A model generated the notes under the pieces. The model was not told where the DNA came from and did not search any database. It worked only from the letters and a program-made list of their open reading frames with translations. From contig CATOTH010000006.1 in assembly GCA_951813065.1 (NCBI GenBank), positions 310,001 through 374,000 on the forward strand: a DNA stretch of 64,000 bases. The letters are read 5' to 3'. Positions 9,801-15,974 of the stretch are shown here, one piece after another. The stretch's first letter is position 1. The number at the start of each line of letters is the position of its first letter. The stretch is from an uncultured Bryobacterales bacterium. GTDB taxonomy: Bacteria > Acidobacteriota > Terriglobia > Bryobacterales > UBA6623. The position numbers and the translations under genes are program-made.

Positions 9801-9875
9801 GTGTGCGAGTCCTGGCGGATCCGGCGCGGAGCAGGCGCACCATGCGATCGCGACGGCCGCCAAGAAGTACCGCAT
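6816..9875 (-). CDS. PVC-type haem-binding (CxxCH) protein with beta-propeller-like and HEAT-repeat domains
   Basis: From the ATG at 9875 the product has 1019 residues, with a lipoprotein-like signal ('MRYFLAAVAIAWCACS'). An N-terminal propeller of the 'putative membrane-bound dehydrogenase' type follows ('DMDDAGRLYVAES', 'DRDGDGVYD', 'LVDDDDDGVAEHREV', 'NDLHGPYEGPDGWIYWTKGS'). A long alanine-rich helical region of HEAT repeats comes next. A C-terminal cytochrome c domain has haem site 'CISCH' near residue 887 and a late methionine ('VMPAGL'). Such proteins are secreted, and many are thought to couple oxidation of organic substrates to electron transport; the substrate is unknown. It begins 84 bp after the stop of the redoxin gene on the same strand. 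A 417-codon antisense frame is a shadow. Confidence 0.88.
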   Translation of the reverse strand: MRYFLAAVAIAWCACSAPDPPGLAHLSVPEGYEVVVAAAPPLVERPMIVDMDDAGRLYVAESSGSNAPVEEQLAEKPHSILRLEDRDGDGVYDSRTVFADKLMFPEGVLWTKEAVYVTAPPVIWKLVDDDDDGVAEHREVWYDAKTLTNCANDLHGPYEGPDGWIYWTKGSFAEQTHEITDGSTLVTKAAHVFRRRPEGGPIEAVLTGGMSNPVEVAFLPTGERMLTSTFLQFPELGRRDGVIHAIYGGVYGRVHRAAEAHPMTGGYLDPISHLGPAAPVGLAAIESEALGFEGTNLVSTTFNTHSALRHRLSPSGATFESEDSDLLVSSDADFHPTDVMEDADGSLLVVDTGGWYKLCCPTSQLAKADVPGAIYRIRRKGMTADEDPRGVKLAWDVAASELVDRLDDPRPFVRDRALRELGGMGESAVPVLATVDGSVTAKRNAVWALTQIDTPEARAAVRQALADEDESVRHAAAHGASLWRDAQATPALLGLLEQSKPLARVAAEALGRIHESEAVGELLAAAADAEDQVLAHSLTFALIEIADPEATRTGLRSASARTRRAALLALDQMRPSALKPRTVVPLLTSNDELLRETASWIAGRRLEWGTELARPFEARLRAGEEAVEDQLVRFAESPEIRSVVARAAESGSPASRRIAVRVMSRALLKERPKEWDSALTRILRDATGETAKAAVRAANTLKRPSDQLRRSLLAVSENKGLGPRARVEALETALSDAEATPSSAFAFLVDSLAADRDADTRATAARALAGVALDDAQRLELARALEETGPAELPRVLDAFASGGSAELGEALLESLEQSRGSPGLQAGSVETLFAAFPESLAERAKAFANSLDADRAEQTERLESLLASLPEGDVRRGQAVFNAEKTACISCHAIGFQGGKVGPGLTTIGQIRERRDLLEAVLYPSASFVTSYEPVIVQTQFDIHSGVTVEETEDWIVLATGAEERERIERSQIEEVRPGRVSVMPAGLDAELSTQELADLLAFLEGTQRGPSQVSVLQ

Positions 9876-9959
9876 AGAGGCATTGTGCGGCCGATCGAGC
9901 ACGCTCGGCGTGTCGTGACTTGGATAATTCAATATTTGCCCCGATCTGCCCAGAATCAA

Positions 9960-11201
9960 CTAAGGCGCCTGCTCTTTCCGGCCCCTACGGTTGCGGGTCG
10001 GCATCACATGCGAACCGATCGGCGCCTTGAGCACTAACTGCTTGCGCTGCGGTCGGAAGCAAACCTTCTCGCTACAGGCTTGGAAGACAACCTCGATGGG
10101 TAGCTCGATCTCGGTGGGTTTGTCTCGCAGGGACCAGTCGAGGACCTCCGACCCTAGGATTACCGGGATGGCGACGTCGGTCACGCCTTCGTAGACGTTG
10201 AGCGTGACGCCGAGCGCGGGAAACTCGCGTGCCGTCGTCCGCGGATACTTCGGTTCGCCGATCCGCACGCCTTTCGTCTGTGCCACGGTTGCCGTCGAGG
10301 CGATGAAACATTCAGGCAGTGGGGCACCATACATGTGGTAGCCGTCTGCAACTTCGAAGCGCACGTAGACCGTGCTCTCGGACTCGAACCTGAGCGCCTC
10401 GTCGGCTAGGAACGCCGAGACCTTGACGTGTTCGTCGCTGAGCTCGGCCATCGGCGTCTCGTGCTTCGAAAGGATGCGGCCGATCGCCGAGTTGCGAATG
10501 GTGCCAGCGGAGGTCCGCGTGGCGAAGTTTCGATGGAAGAACTTCTCGGTCACCCGGCCCTCGGCGTCAGTGACGTAGACACCAGGGAACGGCAGTCCAT
10601 AGAAGCCGCGATTCGTGCCCCGGTGAATCACGTCACTGTCGGGATCGATGGTGGTGTTGAGGATGCCGAAGCGCTTGATGACTTCGGAATCGTAGTCGGA
10701 GAGAAGGTCAAAGGCGATGTCGTGCCTGTCGGCGAATTGCTTGAGATGCTGCTGAGCGTCGTAGCTGACGCCGTAGACCTTGATGTTCTCGGCGGTGAAA
10801 ATGTCGAGGGCTTGTTGCAGCTCAACTAGCTGCGTGCGGCAGTACGGTCACCACACAGCCGATCGGAAAAAGACGACGACCGACTTCGAATCGCCTCGGT
10901 CGGCATGGTAGTCGACCGCCTCGCCGTTGTGGTTCGGCAGAGTGAAGTCGGGCAACCGTTCGCCGATGTCGGGCCCGGTTGGGAAGTCGTGAGTCGCCGG
11001 GTAGCGGCGCCCCGGGTGGTCCACGGGCACCCGACCGGTGATGCCGAGGTCGTCAACGCGCGAGCCTTCGGGTAGGGCCTCGTGGGCAGCGCGTACTGTG
11101 GCCTTCTTCTCCTCTTCGTTGGCCTCCGCCGGCAGCGCGAGAAAGAACAGGAACAGCAGCAGGATGAGGGGGGCGGCTTTTTCGGTGGTCGTCACATTCA
11201 T
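9960..11201 (-). CDS. Exported redoxin fused to a DsbD-alpha-like domain; predicted selenoprotein with in-frame UGA
   Basis: A 117-residue frame ends at a TGA (10848-10850). The same frame continues open for 295 more codons to TAG at 9960, giving 413 residues if UGA is read as selenocysteine (residue 118). Residues 1-27 are a signal peptide. The redoxin domain reads 'LPDFTLPNHNGEAV', then 'VVVFFRSAVW-U-PYCRTQL', where homologues normally have W-C-P-x-C. Sec thus replaces the redox-active Cys and Cys121 is kept. The coding sequence after UGA ('LQQALDIFTAENIKVYGVSY', 'FDLLSDYDSEVIKRFGILN') is intact redoxin. The C-terminal 160 residues resemble the N-terminal domain of DsbD, with the cysteine pair 'ACSEKVC'. 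A good SECIS-like hairpin follows the UGA. The alternative is a nonsense-mutated gene, but a UGA precisely at the catalytic Cys with no other decay argues against that. Confidence 0.85.
10817..10833 (-). promoter_or_regulatory. Candidate bacterial SECIS element
   Basis: On the coding (minus) strand, 14 nt after the UGA, a perfect 6-bp stem GCAGCT/AGCTGC closes a 5-nt loop AGTTG. The loop begins 20 nt after the UGA and has G in its second position. Known bacterial SECIS elements sit immediately downstream of UGA, with a small apical loop about 16-37 nt away and a G among the first two loop bases. This hairpin meets those rules. The stem is short, and functional proof would need SelB binding or expression data. 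Confidence 0.6.
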
Positions 11202-11208
11202 TTCTGTT

Positions 11209-12284
11209 CCTGATTACCCAGCAGTTCCAGCCAGAGTTAGGAGCCGGTCGGGCAAGGGCGGGGTGCGCACTGCAACATAGACGAGACGGGGCACGAGATC
11301 GGCCAACTCGTAGCGCCGATTGAAGCGATAGGCAAATTCGGCGAGATAGCGCCCCGCATAGCGTGCCTCGCAGGCATGGTAGGTTCCGTCGATCGCACGC
11401 TTGACGTTGCCCAGCAGGGTGTTCACCCAGCTCAACCCGGGCGTCTCGCAGCTGCCCTTGCCGCCTCCGGTCACCTGCGCCTGGTGCGCACAGCCAGCCG
11501 CCTGCACGCCCCGGAAACAAGCCAGCCCGTCCGAGCGCACCAGCGTGCCCGCTTGCAGATGCTGCTCGGCCCAAGCTTGCAGCGCCCGCTTGCGGAAGCC
11601 CACCACCGGGCTCAGCCGGAGCCGCTCCGGACGCCCGTCCGCACTCACCTGGGCCGCGGCCACAAAGGGCGTCTTGCGCGCCGCACCGCGCCCGCGCTTG
11701 CCCCCGCTGGTCTCGCCGCCCAGGTAGGCGTCATCGATTTCCACGATGCCGCGCAGCGGCTGGCTGTCGTCCCGCTCGCGCATCGTCTGCATGAGCTTGT
11801 GCTTCAACATCCAAGCCGTGTTGTAGCTCACCCCCAACTGGCGCTTGAGATCCATCGCCGAGATGCCGTTCTTGGACTGGCTGAGCAAGTAGATGGCCAA
11901 GAACCAAGTCGTCAAGGGCAGCTTGGTGTTGTCGAACAGCGTGCCGGCGGTGAGCGAGGCCTGATGCTTGCAGCGGATGCACTGGAAGACTTTGCGCTGG
12001 CGTAGTTGGCAGCTCTTGCGGTAGCCGCAGCTGGGGCAGAGGAAGCCCTCAGGCCAGCGCGCCGCGAACACGGCTTGCTCGCATTGTGCGACGGTACCGT
12101 AGAGTTCGAGGAACTCAGGCAGGCTCTGGTCTTTCTGGAACTGGACCTTGTTCTTAGGCATAGATAACTCCTTTCTGATCAGATACTTAGTATACATCAA
12201 GCTGTATTTTGTGTCAACTGTATCTGGCATTCAATCGACAAATATTCGCCTCCTAAACTTGGCTGTGACTTCGGGGTAATCAGG
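11209..12284 (-). mobile_element. IS1595-family insertion sequence (1076 bp) with 8-bp target duplication
   Basis: The element is bounded by an inverted repeat CCTGATTACCC (11209-11219) and GGGTAATCAGG (12274-12284). It is flanked on both sides by the identical 8-mer TTTCTGTT (11201-11208 and 12285-12292), as expected for IS1595-type transposition. It carries one transposase gene reading on the minus strand. It landed directly at the start codon of the redoxin gene: the A of that ATG is the last base of the duplication. On the other side, the upstream chimeric gene reads into the element and stops at 12197 inside it. Confidence 0.92.
11214..12161 (-). CDS. IS1595-family transposase
   Basis: The product has 315 residues from the ATG at 12161, which is preceded by a good AGGAG ribosome-binding site. 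An N-terminal zinc ribbon ('CPSCGYRKSC' ... 'CIRCKHQASLTAGT') recognises DNA. The ISXO2-like DDE domain follows: 'GIVEIDDAYLGGE' (first acidic residues), 'LVRSDGLACFRG' (second) and 'SWVNTLLGNVKRAIDGTYH' (asparagine/late catalytic region). The reading frame is complete and looks active. Its stop lies 5 bp inside the end of the element. Confidence 0.9.
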   Translation of the reverse strand: MPKNKVQFQKDQSLPEFLELYGTVAQCEQAVFAARWPEGFLCPSCGYRKSCQLRQRKVFQCIRCKHQASLTAGTLFDNTKLPLTTWFLAIYLLSQSKNGISAMDLKRQLGVSYNTAWMLKHKLMQTMRERDDSQPLRGIVEIDDAYLGGETSGGKRGRGAARKTPFVAAAQVSADGRPERLRLSPVVGFRKRALQAWAEQHLQAGTLVRSDGLACFRGVQAAGCAHQAQVTGGGKGSCETPGLSWVNTLLGNVKRAIDGTYHACEARYAGRYLAEFAYRFNRRYELADLVPRLVYVAVRTPPLPDRLLTLAGTAG

Positions 12285-13936
12285 TTTCTGTTTATCCTTT
12301 CGGCTAGATAGACGCCGCTCAACCGGTCGTCGGGAATCTCAAACTCGACCGACGGTTCCCACTTGCATTCCCGTAGGCGCTTCTCGCCGATCGGCGGATC
12401 GGGTTGGGCTTGGCCCTGCAGCGAATCAAACCGCTTCATGAGCCGCCCGCCGTCGCCGCCGTAGTAGCCGGTACGGAAGATTTTCAGGCTGAACTCCGAA
12501 ACCGGATTCGTGCTCACCATGATCTTGAGCGTGTCGCCGGCGCGCACGCTCGCCTTGGAGCAGTAGCCTTCGATTCGCGGGGAACGCCACCAGGTATCCG
12601 GGTCGATGTAGGTATTGGTGAGCATCCAGTCCCGCGTTCCGGGCTTGGCGTTTTCTTGCTCGATCAAGTTCGGCGCGGCCGAAGCAGAACGGGGCGGGGC
12701 CTTAAGGGCTGTTCGCCCGGCTGTGAACGGATGCGGCGGGTCAGCCAACAGAACCTGACTGATGAAGTCGTCGACGATGTCGTTGGCCACGCCCGGTTTA
12801 TTGGTCGGCGAATGGCCGGCGGCATCGATAACCGAGACTTTGTGGGGGCTGTCGGGCTGATTGGCGACGGCCTGGCGGATCCCGTCGTATACCCAGTCGA
12901 CATTATTCAATCCGGCGGCCGCGGCTTCGGCGATCGGCGGTTGATTGCCGCCCAAGGCCCGCGGATCAGCCTTGCTGGCGATGAAGAGTGCCGGCACGTC
13001 ATCGAAGCCGGTGCTCACCTGCGCTTCGGGATGAAACTGAAACCTATGATCGGCAAAGGCCCCGATCTTGTTGACTACGCCATCAAAGTCGAAGTCGGCG
13101 GCATAAGGGTACCTGGGCGTCCCGGAGAATGCGGCGAAGATCAACCGGCTCCGCGGCGTGCTTAGGCCGGAGTCCGAGACGACGCCCGTCAGCGGCTTCC
13201 CGTCGGCCGCGAATCCGACGGCCAGTCCCCACACGCCGAGCCCTCCCGCACTAGTTCCGTGTGCAAACACATGGGTCGTCGGATAGTTCGCGACCGTGTA
13301 GTCGATAGCGGCCATCGTCGCCTGGAGGCCGGTCACCTCGCCGCCCTTGGGGTTGTTGGGGTACGGCGTGCCGAGTCCGAGGTACAGGTCGTAGTCAGAC
13401 ATGGACACCACGAGCAGGCGGTATCCTTCCTTGATGCGTCGGGTGACCGTGTTATCGATTGGCTGCCCGTTCTTGTCGATGATGGGGCGGAGGCCGATCT
13501 TCCGGAGGCCCTCAAAGGTCTCCTCGTTATTCCACGTGTCCTGGGTCTGATTCCCCGTCGCGTGGTACACGCCCTGCTCGTCGAAGTAGCCGATGCCTCC
13601 TCCATGGAGGTACACCCACAGCGGGGCCTCAGCGTCAGGATTGTCCAGGGGCTCCGCGACAAGGACGGTGTAGTTGCCCGACAGGCCGGCGTTGTAGCCA
13701 AGATTGCGGCAAGAATCGAATTTCCACTCGCTACCGACGAAACTGACAGTTTCTTTGTGGGCAAGGACCACCTTGTTGCTGTCTCGAACGACAATCGGCG
13801 GCGAAGGCTGCGCTGCGGCCTGACCGTAGACTGAGCCGGTTGTGATCAAGAGGGCCATAGGGAACAGGCACTTCACCCATCGACTCGTCACGAAGGAACT
13901 CTCTCCACAGTTCAGTGCGTGGCGCTTCTGATTCAT
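12197..13936 (-). CDS. Chimeric exported alpha/beta hydrolase fused to the start of a dimethylformamidase-like domain
   Basis: The ATG at 13936 has an AGGAG site just upstream and opens a signal peptide ('VKCLFPMALLITTGSVYGQA'). Residues about 30-400 form an alpha/beta hydrolase with nucleophile 'HGTSAGG' and a late histidine in 'DAAGHSP'. After about residue 415 the sequence changes abruptly to 'ENAKPGTRDWML ... IEGYC', about 110 residues matching the front of the dimethylformamidase-like proteins at 18550 and 20172. That match breaks at 'LSGVYL'. The last 30-odd residues are encoded by the tail of the broken gene plus IS DNA. It looks like a deletion fusion of two neighbouring exported enzymes; the hydrolase half could still work. 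Confidence 0.7.
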   Translation of the reverse strand: MNQKRHALNCGESSFVTSRWVKCLFPMALLITTGSVYGQAAAQPSPPIVVRDSNKVVLAHKETVSFVGSEWKFDSCRNLGYNAGLSGNYTVLVAEPLDNPDAEAPLWVYLHGGGIGYFDEQGVYHATGNQTQDTWNNEETFEGLRKIGLRPIIDKNGQPIDNTVTRRIKEGYRLLVVSMSDYDLYLGLGTPYPNNPKGGEVTGLQATMAAIDYTVANYPTTHVFAHGTSAGGLGVWGLAVGFAADGKPLTGVVSDSGLSTPRSRLIFAAFSGTPRYPYAADFDFDGVVNKIGAFADHRFQFHPEAQVSTGFDDVPALFIASKADPRALGGNQPPIAEAAAAGLNNVDWVYDGIRQAVANQPDSPHKVSVIDAAGHSPTNKPGVANDIVDDFISQVLLADPPHPFTAGRTALKAPPRSASAAPNLIEQENAKPGTRDWMLTNTYIDPDTWWRSPRIEGYCSKASVRAGDTLKIMVSTNPVSEFSLKIFRTGYYGGDGGRLMKRFDSLQGQAQPDPPIGEKRLRECKWEPSVEFEIPDDRLSGVYLAERINRNLITPKSQPSLGGEYLSIECQIQLTQNTA

Positions 13937-13951
13937 GATGTTACTCCTTTC

Positions 13952-13984
13952 GTAAATGGCTCTCAATGGGTTCCCGTAGGTCAG
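13952..13984. repeat. 33-bp direct repeat, copy 1
   Basis: A 33-bp block beginning GTAAATGGCTCTCAATGGG and ending CGTAGGTCAG is identical to the block at 15677-15709, in the same orientation. Copy 1 lies just upstream of the ribosome-binding site of the chimeric hydrolase gene (minus strand). On its other side a plus-strand transposon-associated gene fragment begins. The two copies bracket a 1.7-kb segment with a fragmentary transposon gene, a tandem repeat and a low-GC membrane-protein gene. Confidence 0.85.
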
Positions 13985-14314
13985 CGCGCAGGACTGTCGC
14001 TGGCAACGGTGCAGCGGGCAATTCTGCTGGGCAGTGTGCGCAAATCGATGAGCCTGCTCGATCGGCCAGACGGGGAGCTGGTGCGCAGTCTGCGCTACTT
14101 CGCCAGCTTGCTGGAGGAGGTGCGGACAGAGTCGTTCCCGGCATCGTACTGGCAGCACTTGGAGTTCAATCTGCGCCGCTGCGAGCGGATCGCGGAGGTC
14201 CGGCGGGCGGAAGCTGCCAAAGGTGCCTGTCCAGATTTGGCACAGGCAGACCCGCCTCGAGTGGTCCGGAGACCTTCATCTGCCACTGGCGAAGCCAGAA
14301 AGGTGACGGGATGA
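13985..14314 (+). pseudogene. 3' fragment of a transposon-associated gene
   Basis: The plus-strand frame encodes about 100 residues, including 'SLATVQRAILLGSVRKSMSL' and 'LVRSLRYFASLLEEVRTESF', then 'YWQHLEFNLRRCE'. This resembles the C-terminal part of helper proteins found beside transposases ('...RSLxYF.PVIEEVL.....YxxYLRxKL'). Nothing upstream of 13985 continues the gene; the break coincides with the 33-bp repeat. I call it a relic of a transposon passenger gene. The family assignment is tentative. Confidence 0.4.
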
Positions 14315-14380
14315 TGATGACCTGATCTTGAGGTACAATCACTGCGCTCGGTAGTTCAGAGTAGTAGCGGAGTCCACCTT

Positions 14381-14420
14381 ATATTCACCGACCAGTGGTC
14401 ATATTCACCGACCAGTGGTC
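14381..14420. repeat. Perfect 20-bp tandem duplication with internal palindromes
   Basis: ATATTCACCGACCAGTGGTC occurs twice back to back (14381-14400 and 14401-14420). Each unit ends in the palindrome GACC-AGT-GGTC, so two dyads are spaced one full 20-bp repeat (about two helical turns) apart. This is how paired binding sites for a regulator or transposase look. The stretch 14315-14519 holds no gene that I can see apart from this. Confidence 0.7.
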
Positions 14421-14519
14421 TAAAGACATCGGACCACCTCAGGCGGTTCATGTGAAACGGGGCGGACCATCCCATTACTACCTGACGCAAAGTGCCGCGG
14501 CGGCACCATTAACGCCTTG

Positions 14520-15653
14520 CTACGCGTGATCGCCAATCAATTCAAACAATGACGACACTGCCGTTACTACAGCATCGTCTATACCAACTGAGTCTAGTCG
14601 ATCCGCTTCCGGCGGAAGTCGTTGTTTGATTTCATCGAGCGGAAACCAAGAGGCATAGTGATGGCTTGCCAGCTCGCAGTACGACTTGGCAGAACCTTCG
14701 GGCCCATAACGCTCAAGATCACCCAAGTAGGTGCGAACGACACTAGACATCATGGTCACTTTGATTTGCAAGCGTACTAGCGTGTCCCAATAGGCTGGAA
14801 TATACAAAGGGCCGCTGAAGCAAGCCAACAATTGCTCGACTTCAATTTTCGCTTCGCTCGCATGTAGCTCAACGACATGCTCATCAGCTATGTTAGTGAC
14901 GTTTGCCAAGATAATAGCGTACACATCCAAAACAAAGAACCGAAACATCACTGCGGCAACGCCAAATGTGACGGCAAATAAACCCGAATACACAGCAGGG
15001 TTAAATAAGACAGAGTCGAATATAAGTGAGGGGAGAAACAACAACAAAATGAACAACGTGGCCAAAGTTGCCAACGTGACTAAGGAAAAAATGAAAAACC
15101 CTATGATGAAGTAGAACATACTCCACAACACAAAGAACAAGTCTGCTTTCGATAAGTCATAACCTCTATTGAGTACGAACTTGATAGGACTATAGTTAAG
15201 TTTAAGAGGCAAATGAGACAGAGATACGTTCGGATACATCCGTGTGGCTTGCTCAAGTATCCACATCGGTGGTATTAGGGCCAATCCAGCTATCGGAAGC
15301 ACTAATGGCAACGATATAGAGATTAGAAGAAGGTTTCTGAGAATATCGGTAGCACTATGATTGAAATCAATCGCCGTACTCAGAGGGATCAATGTAACAG
15401 TTAGACTCGCGACGTTCGCTAAGTACTTGATCGGTGTCTTGTAGATGGTTGCTTTCTTGCCCGCTAGGATCAGAGGGAGTCTTCTATAGAAGTGACGAGG
15501 ATGACACAGCGAAACGCACAGGGTCGGTACAATCTCTAGAAAATTCACCCAGGACAAGAGCCTCAAGAAATCGGTCCCCCAGTGCGGGAAACCAGCCGGG
15601 AACTTTCTCCTGAACCACACTCTTGTACGCCGAAGAATCATGAGAGAAAACAT
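14520..15653 (-). CDS. Multi-pass membrane protein of unknown function
   Basis: The 377-residue protein starts at the ATG at 15653, which has AGGAA 8 nt upstream; a longer reading to 15737 runs into the 33-bp repeat. About five to six hydrophobic segments occur in the first 270 residues (for example 'LLLISISLPLVLPIAGLALI', 'FFVLWSMFYFIIGFFIFSLV', 'SGLFAVTFGVAAVMFRFFVL'). A soluble C-terminal region of about 110 residues follows. I do not recognise a family. The DNA is visibly richer in A+T than its surroundings, and it sits between direct repeats beside transposon debris, so recent transfer is likely. Confidence 0.65.
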   Translation of the reverse strand: MFSLMILRRTRVWFRRKFPAGFPHWGTDFLRLLSWVNFLEIVPTLCVSLCHPRHFYRRLPLILAGKKATIYKTPIKYLANVASLTVTLIPLSTAIDFNHSATDILRNLLLISISLPLVLPIAGLALIPPMWILEQATRMYPNVSLSHLPLKLNYSPIKFVLNRGYDLSKADLFFVLWSMFYFIIGFFIFSLVTLATLATLFILLLFLPSLIFDSVLFNPAVYSGLFAVTFGVAAVMFRFFVLDVYAIILANVTNIADEHVVELHASEAKIEVEQLLACFSGPLYIPAYWDTLVRLQIKVTMMSSVVRTYLGDLERYGPEGSAKSYCELASHHYASWFPLDEIKQRLPPEADRLDSVGIDDAVVTAVSSLFELIGDHA

Positions 15654-15676
15654 GAGTGGTTCCTCATATAGAATGT

Positions 15677-15709
15677 GTAAATGGCTCTCAATGGGTTCCC
15701 GTAGGTCAG
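15677..15709. repeat. 33-bp direct repeat, copy 2
   Basis: This is identical to 13952-13984 and in the same orientation. Here it joins the upstream side of the membrane-protein gene to the broken dimethylformamidase-like gene, whose homology stops exactly at this boundary. Confidence 0.85.
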
Positions 15710-15954
15710 GGCTGGCGCTCTTCGCGCGGATCGCCACCAGGTATCCGGGTCGATGTAGGTATTGGTGAGCATCCAGTCCCGCGTGCCGGGCTTGGCATTT
15801 TCCTTTCGTATCGCTTTAGAACCGGAAGCCGTTGCCGCTTGGGCGGCATTTGTCTGGGTGTTCGCGAGGGCTGAAAATCCCATGCCGGCCGCAGCGCGCC
15901 TTTGAGCACATCGCGGCGAGGCAGTTCGTCAGGCTGATGGGCCGCTTTGTTCAT
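15710..15954 (-). pseudogene. 5' fragment of a dimethylformamidase-like gene, frameshifted
   Basis: From the ATG at 15954 the frame reads a Tat signal ('DELPRRDVLKGA'). It loses one base near 15897 and continues in the next frame as 'GMGFSALANTQTNAAQAATA', then 'ENAKPGTRDWMLTNTY' and 'DPDTWWRS'. This matches the start of the intact paralogues at 20130 and 21761. Homology ends at the 33-bp repeat. The frameshift and the truncation make it a clear pseudogene. An IS1595-like element is inserted 20 bp upstream of its start. Confidence 0.8.
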
Positions 15955-15974
15955 GGTGTGTCCTCTTTTCGGAT

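Noticed and set aside
8784-10037. 417-codon plus-strand open frame
   Set aside because: It is antisense to the PVC-type haem protein, with Arg/Pro/Val-rich translation and no recognisable motif. This is a codon-bias shadow.
10848-10850. Reading the UGA in the redoxin gene as a simple nonsense mutation splitting two genes
   Set aside because: The second half has no start of its own, the frame is continuous, the UGA replaces exactly the catalytic Cys and a SECIS-like hairpin follows. It cannot be fully excluded without the Sec machinery genes.
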